A program made the translations under genes and the position numbers. The notes beneath the pieces are model-generated. The model was not told where the DNA came from and made no database searches. It worked only from the letters and a program-made list of their open reading frames with translations. A stretch of DNA of 64,000 nt, taken from Verrucomicrobiota bacterium. GTDB lineage: Bacteria > Verrucomicrobiota > Verrucomicrobiia > Methylacidiphilales > JBCCWR01. Below, piece by piece: positions 51,125 through 60,305 of the stretch (positions are counted from its first letter, which is position 1; the number at the start of each line of letters is the position of its first letter). The stretch covers positions 124,001-188,000 of the forward strand of contig JBCCXA010000001.1 in assembly GCA_039192515.1 (NCBI GenBank), read 5' to 3'.

Positions 51125-53683
51125 TTAGTTGGTCTGCGTGCCTGGGGTTCCATAGTATTCACCACCGTTAATATAAGGTGCTTCAAGTGTGATGTGGTAA
51201 TGATAAATACCCTCAGGGAAATCTGGCGTTGGCCCGAAGTGGCCATGAAACTCATCCAGATCATTGTTTGTCACAGATTTGCCATTCTCTTCGGGCCCAT
51301 ATACCGGATAGCCATCTAAAAGGACTCCTATAAAGGCTTCTTTGCCATATTTCTCGGTGAGGTACAAAGGCTCCACATGATAGTGATAAAGATCGGCTCC
51401 CGTAGGATGTCCGTTGTGTTGATCAAACGTGTTGATTTCACGCGTTAGAGGTTCATTAGGTCCGGCATATTGGTTAAAAAGAGCAACACCGTTTCGAGCA
51501 ATGCCGAAGGGCCCTAAGCGTGTGGTTTGATTATTGTTGGCAGGAGCTGGGTCCAAGGGAATCCTAAATACTAATTTACTTTCAGAGATCCGGTTCGGGT
51601 TCAAGCGAAAATCCGGGTTCGGTCCATTGTAGGCTTCATGCCGCGGGTCGTCCGTGTTGAAGTAGGGGCTGCGGTGGTCAGGGACACCATTGCTTTCTAT
51701 TACCACAAAATCACCATCTAGGTAAATTTGGAGTGATTCATTAAAAAGTTCATAGAAACCGGGGAGGAGAGGTTCCGTGCTTTCTGCTCCGAAGGCTCTA
51801 ATAAACATTCTGTCCTTACTAAGTAAGGGAACTCTAGCAGAAGCGAATCCATTAAGGTCTATAGACAATGGATTATAGGCTTCAATAGGTGACCAGGTTT
51901 TAAGGTCTTCAGACGCCTGCAATTGCCAGCTGTAATTCAATGAAGATGTGTGAAATTGAAGTAACAAATTCTCTTGGTAGATTTTTAGTAACGCTAGATG
52001 GTGTTTGGCTTCAGTATTTATAAAGTTATCCTTCCAGCCGTTTCCTCCATTAAGCTGTAGGGAAAGGAACTCTTTAAGGTCTTGGTGTGTGCTGTTAACA
52101 GCTAAGTTGGTGGTTTCATCTGGATCATTTAAATAATCATATAGCTCACTAAAAACTGGCTCGGAACTTTGTTTTTGATCGCGAGTTTCGGCATCGGTTA
52201 CATACCATTCTGTGTAACGATAGCGCTCATTGCGGAGACTGTATCCCATGCCCCATTCATTATTAATATCTCCTATAGAGATTCTCTTGTGAAATTGGCT
52301 AAATGCTGGACGACTCCACTTTGCTTGCGGATTTTCTAAGAGTGGTCTTAAGCTATGGCCTTCAAAATTTAGGCCATTAGGCTGTTGCGGTTGTTGTAAA
52401 CCTGCCAGATCAACAAGAGTCGGGTAAATATTAATAAGCTCAACTGGTGCAGAGCACTCCCGACCAGCCGTGCCAAGCTCTGACATCCCTGGAGAACGGA
52501 TTAAAAGTGGAGTTCTAGTAGCTTGTTCAAAAACTGTTTGTTTGGTCCAGAAGTTTCCGTGATCCCCTAAATGCCACCCATGGTCACCAGAAATTAGGAC
52601 GACCGTATTACTTGCTAAATTGCCAGTAGGGTCAAGCTCATGCAAAGCATTAAGAACTTTTCCAATTTGAGCGTCAATAAAGGAAACGCAAGCCATGTAG
52701 CCGTGGATGAGCTCGCGCGCTTTTTCAAGTGTGGGAACTCTATCGACGTCCTCATAGCCTGAAACTTCACCCGCTATAGGAGCAGTAAATGCCTCGCCAC
52801 CCTCTGGTAGAGATACAGATCCATCATAGTAACTGAGGTCGATGCTGTCTGGATCGTATAGATCCCAATAGGCTTTAGGCGCTGCAAAAGGTAGGTGAGG
52901 TTTTTTAAAACCAACATGGAGATAGAAAAGTTTGTTGTTGTTGAGGTAATCTTGGCTGTATTCACCAAGCTTGGCCAGGGCCGCCTGCGCGGCTAGCCCA
53001 TCATGATAATCTTCATCTGTAACGGCGCGAGGTGGGCTCTCACGATAATTAAATTCTCCTTTGTCTGTGACAGAGACTTGTCTAGTTCCGTTATCTTCTA
53101 AGAGCCATTTCCCAGAGTTCGTGGTTCCCTCATAATAGATGTGTGGAGCATTAGCTGATTCATAGCCGTCATTCCATGATAAGCCGGTCTCTGTATTGCT
53201 AACTCTATTACTGTGAAAGATCTTAGAGATACCATAGGTTGTGTATCCATTCTCAGAAAAATGTTGGGGAAGGGTAATAAAATCTCTTCCTAAAATGGTG
53301 CGAAACTCATTTGCATTATTATTTGTCCAAATATTGCTAGTGTCAGGTCTGAGCCCGGTAAGTATAGCATTTCGAGAAGGGCCACAAACAGCTTGCTGAC
53401 AGTGAGCATTAGTGAAGCGCACTGCAGTCGACGCAAAGGAGTCAAGATTTGGCGTATGCGTTTGATTGTCTCCAAAGGCTCCGATCTTCGGTTTTAGGTC
53501 ATCTACAAATATAAATATGACGTTATAGTCTCCTTGAGGGAGCAGATTTGCATGGAGACACATGGGTAAAATAAAAATAGTGACCGAAGCTCCTAAAAGA
53601 AAAAAGTCTCTAGGAAAAGGCCTCTTCTGTCGAATCGAAAGGTATTGATACAGATGGGATTTAATTGTGCTTAGAGATATCAT
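51125..53683 (-). CDS. sulfatase fused to a C-terminal YHYH domain
   Basis: The frame reaches a TTG at 53695, but the ATG at 53683 has AGGA 11 bases upstream and is preferred (852 residues). Order: signal/anchor (about 30-46); sulfatase domain of the iduronate-2-sulfatase type with FIFVDDLKP and formylglycine motif CGPSR (Cys at about 100); a beta-rich segment near residues 590-640 (WQLQASEDLKTW) seen in verrucomicrobial secreted proteins; then a YHYH domain (YHYHVEP, GVLLDGYPVYGP, final GIYHYHITLE). The YHYH domain is of unknown function but often occurs near metal- or copper-related genes. It heads a unit with MORN and SCO genes. Confidence 0.92.
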   Translation of the reverse strand: MISLSTIKSHLYQYLSIRQKRPFPRDFFLLGASVTIFILPMCLHANLLPQGDYNVIFIFVDDLKPKIGAFGDNQTHTPNLDSFASTAVRFTNAHCQQAVCGPSRNAILTGLRPDTSNIWTNNNANEFRTILGRDFITLPQHFSENGYTTYGISKIFHSNRVSNTETGLSWNDGYESANAPHIYYEGTTNSGKWLLEDNGTRQVSVTDKGEFNYRESPPRAVTDEDYHDGLAAQAALAKLGEYSQDYLNNNKLFYLHVGFKKPHLPFAAPKAYWDLYDPDSIDLSYYDGSVSLPEGGEAFTAPIAGEVSGYEDVDRVPTLEKARELIHGYMACVSFIDAQIGKVLNALHELDPTGNLASNTVVLISGDHGWHLGDHGNFWTKQTVFEQATRTPLLIRSPGMSELGTAGRECSAPVELINIYPTLVDLAGLQQPQQPNGLNFEGHSLRPLLENPQAKWSRPAFSQFHKRISIGDINNEWGMGYSLRNERYRYTEWYVTDAETRDQKQSSEPVFSELYDYLNDPDETTNLAVNSTHQDLKEFLSLQLNGGNGWKDNFINTEAKHHLALLKIYQENLLLQFHTSSLNYSWQLQASEDLKTWSPIEAYNPLSIDLNGFASARVPLLSKDRMFIRAFGAESTEPLLPGFYELFNESLQIYLDGDFVVIESNGVPDHRSPYFNTDDPRHEAYNGPNPDFRLNPNRISESKLVFRIPLDPAPANNNQTTRLGPFGIARNGVALFNQYAGPNEPLTREINTFDQHNGHPTGADLYHYHVEPLYLTEKYGKEAFIGVLLDGYPVYGPEENGKSVTNNDLDEFHGHFGPTPDFPEGIYHYHITLEAPYINGGEYYGTPGTQTN

Positions 53684-53968
53684 AAAGTAATCCAATCCTA
53701 TTAAACCAGACTGAGCTCAAAAAGTTTCCTTATAATTTAAATATTGTGTTAGATATCTTCAAGCGAATAATCCATTTTAGCTAACGCCCATCTCCATGTG
53801 CTGGCGGGATGAAGAGTATGGAGATTAATTTTAATTAAACTTTTTTGTCATAACCCGGGATCCATAGATCAAGTTAATAATGACGTGTCGGGGTAGATAA
53901 AAACCTTCATAGACTCGAAATCTTTCGAATAATATTCGCTACTTCAGAGCTAAAGTAAGCGGCTCTTC

Positions 53969-55042
53969 TTACGGAGTTTCTGCTGTTTCGTCTTCGGTGG
54001 AGTACATGCTAGGGTGAGGCAGAAAGATTTCGTGATTACCACTTTCGCGTAGAGAGGTAATCAGTGTTTGAGAAGCGTTCCTGCGTTTTTCTTGCGTAAG
54101 AGAACCAATGATCTGTTGCTTTACTTGAGCAAAGGGTATGGTTTCAGGCTTGGTCTTACCTGTAACTTCCAAAAAGTGGTACCCAAAGTTTGTTTCAAAT
54201 ACATGGCTAAGTTTTCCAACGTCTAGAGTGAAGGCTAGTTCTTCAAACTCGGGCACCATGCGACCTTTGGGGAATGTGCCGAGTTCACCCCCCTTCTCTT
54301 TTGAGCCGGGATCCTCCGAAACTTCAGCGGCAACTTTGGCAAAGTCTTCGCCCTGGGTAATACGAGAGCGAGCTGCCTCAATTTTCTTTTTACTAGATGC
54401 TCTAGCTTCGTCGGTGGCATCGGGTGTATTCTTTATTAGGATATGTCGAGCACTTACCATCTCTGGCTTAAGAAAACGTTGTTTATTTTCTGCGTAAAAA
54501 ATTTCAGCTTGTTGCTCGGTAACTTCTAAACTTTCACTATTAGCAGTTTCTATTAGAGTTAGAAACTTAGAGCGGAAATAGGCTTCATTATTAAATTCTT
54601 CTACAGTGAGTCCGTTGCCTTCAAGGTTGGCTTGAAACTGTGCTTCATCCTGAAAGCGTGCTCTAAAATCGCTGATCATAGTTTCTGCCTTCTTGTGAAT
54701 ATCCTCTTGCGAGAGGTCGCTGGCAGCTTTGTCAATGAGCTTGCGCGTTACCATGTCATCCAATACATTCCATTCAAATTCCTTTTGCTGAGCAGCATCT
54801 AGTGCGGGATGAGAGGGAGGTCTGCGCTTGGAGTGTTTTTCAATTTCAGCATCCAATGCTTCACGAGTAATGTCTGTGTCATGAACTTTGGCAACAATAG
54901 AGTAGGGCTCGGATTGCTCCGCATCTATTTTTCGCTCAGTGGCGGTCGTGGAATCTGTCGGTGAACAATTAGCAAGCACTAAGAAAGCTAATAGGGGTAT
55001 TATAGCAGTAGGAAAAACAATGCATCGGAAGGGTTTAGGCAT
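53969..55042 (-). CDS. PpiC-type peptidyl-prolyl isomerase lipoprotein (SurA-like)
   Basis: A 357-residue lipoprotein: lipobox LANC with C26, then a SurA-N-like helical region and a parvulin rotamase domain (SARHILIKNTPDATDEA to FAKVAAEVSEDPGSKEKG, GELGTFPKGRMVPEFE, NFGYHFLEV). It should act as a periplasmic folding factor for outer-membrane or secreted proteins. The gap after it (53696-53968) contains no gene. Divergent from the U32 gene with about 100 bases between. Confidence 0.93.
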   Translation of the reverse strand: MPKPFRCIVFPTAIIPLLAFLVLANCSPTDSTTATERKIDAEQSEPYSIVAKVHDTDITREALDAEIEKHSKRRPPSHPALDAAQQKEFEWNVLDDMVTRKLIDKAASDLSQEDIHKKAETMISDFRARFQDEAQFQANLEGNGLTVEEFNNEAYFRSKFLTLIETANSESLEVTEQQAEIFYAENKQRFLKPEMVSARHILIKNTPDATDEARASSKKKIEAARSRITQGEDFAKVAAEVSEDPGSKEKGGELGTFPKGRMVPEFEELAFTLDVGKLSHVFETNFGYHFLEVTGKTKPETIPFAQVKQQIIGSLTQEKRRNASQTLITSLRESGNHEIFLPHPSMYSTEDETAETP

Positions 55043-55140
55043 AGTGCCCGACTGTGACAGGATTGATGATCATATCAAGGAGATAATGGGTGCGCTAAAG
55101 AACTATCTTTTTTTGAAAAATTATCTATTATTGAGGGTTC

Positions 55141-56403
55141 ATGAGAGTTAAACGAGTAGAGTTACTTGCCCCAGCGGGATGCTATCCTTCGCTCAAAGCT
55201 GCAATTGATGCGGGAGCGGATGCGATCTATTATGGTCTAGCTCAGCTCAATATGCGCTCTAGAGCCCGTCGGTCATTTCAAAAAGCCGACCAGGAAGAGA
55301 TTCTTAAGAGGTGTAGGGGTCGAGGTATTCGTGGGTACCTCACGTTGAATACGATTTTATATGAGCATGATTTAGTCATGGCTCGCAAAATGCTCGAAGA
55401 CGCAGCCGCTCATGGGGTCGATGGAGTTATTGTCTCTGATATGGCAGCCATTCAAATAGCCAATGAATTGGATTTAGAAGTTCATATCTCTACTCAGTTA
55501 TCCATTTCAAACTATCAGTCTTTTAAGTTTTATTCAAAGTTCAGTGATCGCATTGTTTTGGCCAGGGAGTTAAGCTTGCCAATGATTAAAAAGATCAGTG
55601 ATCAGATAGAGGCAGAGGATTTAAGAGGGCCTTCTGGACGATTGATGGAGATCGAAGCTTTTGCTCACGGAGCATTATGCATTGCAATGTCCGGGAGATG
55701 TGGGATGTCTCTTTTCACCTCTAACGCTTCGGCTAATCGCGGTGCTTGCGAGCAAAATTGCCGAAAAGAATATGTGGTTACAGACGCAGAAACGGGTAAA
55801 CGGCTAAAAGTTGATAATAATTTTATTATGTCTCCTAATGATATCTCTACGATTGATTTTCTAGATGAGGTGGTTGAGGCAGGTATCAATGTGCTGAAGA
55901 TTGAAGGCAGGGGAAGAGCTCCGGAATATGTTTACACTGTGATTACGGCATACCGTCGTGCATTGCAAGCCATAGAAGATGGTAAATATAGTAAGGCTTT
56001 TGTAGAGGAGCTCCATAAGGATTTGCAAAGTGTCTACAATAGAGGGCTTTCTTCAGGTTATTATCTCGGACGTGAGCAAGGTTGGTCTGCAGCATATGGA
56101 TCTAAGGCAACACACAGAAAGATGTTTATTGGAAAAATCAGCAAGTATCTCAGCAAGCTTGGAGTGATAGAGGTTCGGGGCGCCGCAACTGAGTTGGCTG
56201 TTGGGGATGCCTACACCATCATAGGTCATACAACGGGTGTCATCAAAGGTGAAGTCATAGAGATTCGTGTTGATGATACCCCAGTTGAAAAAGTCAATGG
56301 CTCGCAAACTATTTTCAGCCTGAAAGTCGAGGATAAAGTTAGAGTGGGAGATCAGCTATATCTATTAAGACCCATTGAGGAGGTCGTTCATGCTGGAAAT
56401 TAG
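55141..56403 (+). CDS. U32-family protein (TrhP/YegQ-like tRNA hydroxylation type)
   Basis: A 420-residue U32 protein: N-terminal [35 protein letters not shown] strand, and a four-Cys set C180, C187, C203 and C207 (ALC, GRCGMS, ACEQNC), as in U32 enzymes with a 4Fe-4S cluster. Members are not proteases as once thought; TrhP makes 5-hydroxyuridine in tRNA, RlhA acts on 23S rRNA and UbiU/UbiV on quinones. TrhP is the nearest type by length and N-terminus. The ferredoxin start lies inside its 3' end, so the two are translationally coupled. Confidence 0.93.
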   Translation: MRVKRVELLAPAGCYPSLKAAIDAGADAIYYGLAQLNMRSRARRSFQKADQEEILKRCRGRGIRGYLTLNTILYEHDLVMARKMLEDAAAHGVDGVIVSDMAAIQIANELDLEVHISTQLSISNYQSFKFYSKFSDRIVLARELSLPMIKKISDQIEAEDLRGPSGRLMEIEAFAHGALCIAMSGRCGMSLFTSNASANRGACEQNCRKEYVVTDAETGKRLKVDNNFIMSPNDISTIDFLDEVVEAGINVLKIEGRGRAPEYVYTVITAYRRALQAIEDGKYSKAFVEELHKDLQSVYNRGLSSGYYLGREQGWSAAYGSKATHRKMFIGKISKYLSKLGVIEVRGAATELAVGDAYTIIGHTTGVIKGEVIEIRVDDTPVEKVNGSQTIFSLKVEDKVRVGDQLYLLRPIEEVVHAGN

Positions 56404-56617
56404 GCATAAAGCGATTGAGTGTATCGGCTGTGCTCAATGCGTCGAGATTGCTCCCAATTATTGGCAGCTTGATGATGAAGGTATGGCCAAATTGCTAGAT
56501 AAAACTAAGGATTATGGGCAGTTCGAATTTGCCATGGGATTCCATGATGATGAGCAGTCTTTGAAAGCGGCTGAGGACGCCTGTCCAGTTGATATTATCA
56601 AGATCAGTACTTCTTGA
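56390..56617 (+). CDS. single-cluster 4Fe-4S ferredoxin
   Basis: A 75-residue ferredoxin with C11, C14 and C17 (ECIGCAQC) and a distant C65 followed by Pro (ACPVD), forming one 4Fe-4S site. The start is decided by GAGGAGG at 56377-56383, six bases before the ATG; an upstream TTG frame start (56375) lies before that site. It overlaps the end of the U32 gene by 14 bases, suggesting that it passes electrons to it. A strong terminator follows at 56681. Confidence 0.93.
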   Translation: MLEIRHKAIECIGCAQCVEIAPNYWQLDDEGMAKLLDKTKDYGQFEFAMGFHDDEQSLKAAEDACPVDIIKISTS

Positions 56618-56680
56618 GTTGTTGTATTCCTCATGCGTTGATGTTCAAGCCATATAGCTACCGAGTCAGTCGTAAAAGAA

Positions 56681-56706
56681 AAGGCGGACTAGGTAGTCCG
56701 CCTTTT
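56681..56706. terminator. bidirectional intrinsic terminator
   Basis: AAGGCGGACT (56681-56690), loop AGGT, AGTCCGCCTT with a T-run (to 56706), and an A-rich run on the other side, so it can terminate on both strands. It serves the ferredoxin (+) and the convergent HNH-repeat gene (-). Confidence 0.85.
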
Positions 56707-56729
56707 AAAGTTATAGTATGGAAAATTGC

Positions 56730-57557
56730 TTACTCAGCCACTAATTCAGAAACCTCATTTGTGCTGACGGTTTCAGCGTTTCCCGCATTTTGGTCCTTCT
56801 CCTGAGCAGCTTTCAGAGCTTGTGACCATGAACCGAAGAAACGAGGCTTGCAAGCTGCAGCAAATAAAGCAGGTGCTTCTTTACGAACCGCTCCACTGCG
56901 TAGCATGATGCCCTTTTCTTTAAGTTCAATGATGCCATCCACAATTTCTTCCTTGGTCCAGCGACGACGGCGACGGATCTCAGAGTAATCAATACCCGCC
57001 TTTTCAACGGCATTTCCCCAATTTCCGAAGCGACGTCTTGCAGTTGCAATAAGAGGGTTGGCCATTTCGTCCATAACCTTAGAGCTAAGGTCTGCGCCTA
57101 ATGCTTTTAACTTACGGATCTCTTCGAGAATGGAGTCTTCGTCCCAAGAGCGGTAACGGTACACTTCTTCTGCAGCAAGCCCCGCTGCTTCTAATGCATT
57201 TTTCCATGAACCGAAATGGTTAGGTCTGATGGCAGCATAAACCATAGAATTATACTTACTAAGCATCATGGAACGGAAAGATAGATCTGCACCTTGCTCA
57301 TAGAGTTCTTGGATCGTCTTAATAATTAGGTCCTTCGACCAGTTGCGGTATCTTCTTACATCATCGTAGGTGAAACCAGCAGCCTCTACTGCTTTCCTCC
57401 AACTACCATAGTAACGAATACCTGCTGCTAATAGCTCTTGGAAGTTCTTGCGAACGTGGTGTGAATAGAGAGGCTTTCCTTCTTCTTTCCACTCCTTGAT
57501 CTTGTCTATGACGGTCTGCCTGGACCATTTTAGATTTTGTCGTCCTCTTAATTTCAT
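56730..57557 (-). CDS. protein of four homing-endonuclease-associated repeats
   Basis: A 275-residue protein made of four repeats of about 60 residues, each running W-x-x-x-x-I...I..L...G..L...V......L..AA...FGSW..A(L/V)..AG. The Trp openings are at about residues 11, 72, 137 and 199. This matches the HNH-associated repeat, a helical DNA-binding module usually attached to a homing endonuclease. No HNH or other nuclease domain is present. It could be a DNA-binding protein that lost or never had a nuclease. No signal peptide. Upstream there are 180 AT-rich bases with no gene. Confidence 0.78.
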   Translation of the reverse strand: MKLRGRQNLKWSRQTVIDKIKEWKEEGKPLYSHHVRKNFQELLAAGIRYYGSWRKAVEAAGFTYDDVRRYRNWSKDLIIKTIQELYEQGADLSFRSMMLSKYNSMVYAAIRPNHFGSWKNALEAAGLAAEEVYRYRSWDEDSILEEIRKLKALGADLSSKVMDEMANPLIATARRRFGNWGNAVEKAGIDYSEIRRRRRWTKEEIVDGIIELKEKGIMLRSGAVRKEAPALFAAACKPRFFGSWSQALKAAQEKDQNAGNAETVSTNEVSELVAE

Positions 57558-57738
57558 CTTTCTTCTCCTGTTTTAGTTTTATGTTTTATCCTTTTGAAAA
57601 TCCTCTATCGCTTAAAATATGATTCTTATAATAATGAGCTCTGATTTAAAATTCATATATTAATTTTTTTGATACTTAGAAATATATTACCAGCATTATA
57701 GATTTTGCAAGCGATTTGTACGCCTAAAATGCAAAAAA

Positions 57739-58737
57739 TTACGACATTTGTGTTGAAGTAGGACTGTTTTCCGGTATTTCAACGAATTGCGATATGAGTG
57801 TAGTTACATCTCTAATGTCAATATTTTCCATACAGGCCATTGGACGATGCTCTTTACAAGATCGATTCAAACAAGGTTGGCATTTTAATTGAGCTGATAA
57901 ACATCTCGTTTTAGTTGCGGATGGTGAGGTTTTGTGGGCATCTGTCGCTCCGAATAAAGTTATAATGGGTCGATTGTATAAGGCTGCAATGTGTGTTGGG
58001 CCAGAATCTGTGCTCAATACGAGTTTAGCATTTGCCAGAATTTCAATAAGCTCACAAATACTGGTGCGTCCTCTCAAGTCCTGGATGTTGTCAGCCTTAC
58101 ATGGAAAGAAAGAGCCCTTTCCGATGAGAATAAAATTCTCTTTAGGAAATGCTCGAACTACTTGTTCGTAATTTCTCCAAGGCCATAATTTTGTCTGCCA
58201 GTTGGAGTACGGGTGAATCACAATGTAACCATCAAGCTCGGATAATTTGCTTTGCTTGATCGCAGGAGGTTTTAAATGATGTCTCTTGAGTGGGGTTTTG
58301 CTCCCCATAAGATGTCTGATGGCTCCATGATAACGGTTAATAGCGTGTTTCTGCGTATCCTGTATGGTTTCATGATAAGCTAAATGGGAGAGTTCTCTTG
58401 CGGAGGCCAGCCCCAAGCGCTTTTTTGCTCCAGTAGCCCAAGTCATTAAACCACTTCTAGCTAGGCCCTGAAGATCTAAAACGAGATCAAACTGATAAGT
58501 CCGAAGTTTTCTGGACCAGTCTAGTATCTCACCGAGGGGTAATGATTTTTGCCATCGTTTTCTAGGGAAGGAGATGATTTGGTCTATGAGAGGGCAGGAT
58601 TCAAGTAGAGGAACATAATCTTCATCTACGATCCATGCGAGATGATCACAGTATGAACGTTCTTTAAGCGTTGGTATGACTAATAGTGCTTGAGCGACAT
58701 CTCCAAGTGCGGTGGGCTTGATGATGAGGGCTTTCAC
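57739..58737 (-). CDS. GT9 glycosyltransferase (heptosyltransferase family)
   Basis: A 332-residue GT9 enzyme: N-terminal IIKPTALGDVAQALLV, middle DLQGLARSGLMTW, GSFFPCKADNI, and C-terminal STDSGPTHIAALYNRPIITLFG, the nucleotide-sugar site. These cytoplasmic enzymes add heptose or other sugars to the LPS core. A Cys-rich loop (LKCQPCLNRSCKEHRP) near the C-terminus is characteristic of heptosyltransferases. It is the last gene of a minus-strand operon, 29 bases after the phosphoesterase. Confidence 0.92.
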   Translation of the reverse strand: MKALIIKPTALGDVAQALLVIPTLKERSYCDHLAWIVDEDYVPLLESCPLIDQIISFPRKRWQKSLPLGEILDWSRKLRTYQFDLVLDLQGLARSGLMTWATGAKKRLGLASARELSHLAYHETIQDTQKHAINRYHGAIRHLMGSKTPLKRHHLKPPAIKQSKLSELDGYIVIHPYSNWQTKLWPWRNYEQVVRAFPKENFILIGKGSFFPCKADNIQDLRGRTSICELIEILANAKLVLSTDSGPTHIAALYNRPIITLFGATDAHKTSPSATKTRCLSAQLKCQPCLNRSCKEHRPMACMENIDIRDVTTLISQFVEIPENSPTSTQMS

Positions 58738-58766
58738 GACACTTAGTGTACAAGGGCTAAGAAAGG

Positions 58767-59489
58767 CTAAACGGCATTTGCCAAGCGTTCGGCAAGACGC
58801 TCCGGTAAGCCAGCTTTTACAATTTTCTGTTGGGACTTGGCTATATCATAGGGAACGCGCCTCAGTTCAATGGTATTCTCTTCCGTATCGTATAGAGCAT
58901 AAGCGGAGCGCCAATCACCATCTCTGGGTTGACCTACTGAGCCTACATTGACGAAGTAACGTTTGTCGGTTTTTATATCTATTTTACGGTAGAAAAATTC
59001 ATGGACTTTGGTATCTCGAATAAAAACGTGCGGCACGTGAGTATGACCAAAGAAGCAAATTTGGGTTCTTTGGTAGGTAAAGCTACTTTCGGCCTCTAAC
59101 GCCGAGAAAACATAACCCCATCTAGCAGGACCATCCAAGGTTGCATGAACTACCGTAAAGTTAAAGACGGGGCGCTGCATGGGGATAGAGCGTAGGAAAG
59201 TCTTTTGCTCGTCAGATAACTGGTCGCGGGAATACTTCATAGACATGTAAGCCAATTCATTGAAATGAGAAATGTCTCTGTCCTCAGAGGCTTCTTCATC
59301 ATGGTTTCCCTTTACAATCGGGCATCCTAGTGCCCGTACGGTTTCTAGGCACTCAGATGGATTAGCGTTATAACCAACAATATCCCCAATACACACAAAC
59401 TGAGTAACATCCTTGGATTGCATATCTTCTAATACGCCTTCCAAAGCTTCTAGGTTACTATGAATGTCTCCGAAAATTCCTATTCGCAC
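58767..59489 (-). CDS. metallophosphoesterase
   Basis: A 240-residue calcineurin-fold phosphoesterase with all metal motifs: GDIHSN (D8, H10), GDIVGYN, GNHDEE and GHTHVPH. The pattern is of the YfcE/diadenosine-tetraphosphatase-like group. The substrate is unknown. Unlike the dead homologue at 14.6-15.4 kb, it is intact. It lies between the TPR gene (60 bases upstream) and the glycosyltransferase, on the same strand. Confidence 0.92.
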   Translation of the reverse strand: MRIGIFGDIHSNLEALEGVLEDMQSKDVTQFVCIGDIVGYNANPSECLETVRALGCPIVKGNHDEEASEDRDISHFNELAYMSMKYSRDQLSDEQKTFLRSIPMQRPVFNFTVVHATLDGPARWGYVFSALEAESSFTYQRTQICFFGHTHVPHVFIRDTKVHEFFYRKIDIKTDKRYFVNVGSVGQPRDGDWRSAYALYDTEENTIELRRVPYDIAKSQQKIVKAGLPERLAERLANAV

Positions 59490-59549
59490 TGCAGTCTTAC
59501 TTATTTTTACTTAGTATTTGTTACAGGTTTATAGATTCTTTTTTGTTAC

Positions 59550-60305
59550 TCAATCCATTTTCTCCTCTAATTCCAAGATTCTTTGGCGAGGACGTTGCCA
59601 TTGAGGGCTTGCTAGCTCATTTTCTGAAATTCTACTTAGCACTTTTTCCCAGTACTCATGCTCAGCCTGTTCATCCCCCGCTTTTTCATACATATAACCA
59701 GGTAACCTTAATACATACTGTTTAGCGCCAGGTAATTGCGATGCCATTTCATAGTACTTAGCAGCTCGGTGATAGTCTTTTAGTCGCCTGTAATACAAAT
59801 CGGCTAAACGTTCGTGTAATTGAGAACTATCAGGATTAAAGGCAATGCCTCGTTCAAGCAAGTTAATGCCTTGATTAATCCATTGTAGAGACTCCTCCTG
59901 TTTCTCACGGAAATTTGTGTGGATATTGCCTAAATCTGTTGAGGAATTGAGGCTAGCATTGAAAGCTAGGTGCCACGCACCTTGCTCCCAATAGAATTCG
60001 TTGCGAGGTTGTAGCAGGACTGCGATCTCCACATTCTTTTTGAGTTTAATCCAATTGCGCTCCATCCAAGCCTCAGTAACTTCTAGCCAGATTAAATTAG
60101 CGGCAACTCCTCTGAAGCCGCTAAGAGCTGTCAGGAGTAAGCCTTGTCCTAATGCGTCCCGCATGGAGTACTTGATCTCAGCAGTAGCGCCGTGTCTTAG
60201 AAGTTGATGCTCACCTGTTATTACTTTCTCGTAATAGAATTTCAAAATCGAATAAAGAAATAGGAATACAATGACAACAAGGGCAGTGAGTTTTCTTCGA
60301 TTCAT
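59550..60305 (-). CDS. membrane-anchored TPR-like protein
   Basis: A 251-residue protein with an N-terminal span (6-21) and helical pairs around residues 140-240, including INLLERGIAFNPDSSQLHERLADLYYRR, typical of tetratricopeptide repeats. The start overlaps the end of the ABC permease gene by four bases, so it probably works with the transporter, for example as a periplasmic-side partner. I do not recognise a named family. Confidence 0.75.
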   Translation of the reverse strand: MNRRKLTALVVIVFLFLYSILKFYYEKVITGEHQLLRHGATAEIKYSMRDALGQGLLLTALSGFRGVAANLIWLEVTEAWMERNWIKLKKNVEIAVLLQPRNEFYWEQGAWHLAFNASLNSSTDLGNIHTNFREKQEESLQWINQGINLLERGIAFNPDSSQLHERLADLYYRRLKDYHRAAKYYEMASQLPGAKQYVLRLPGYMYEKAGDEQAEHEYWEKVLSRISENELASPQWQRPRQRILELEEKMD

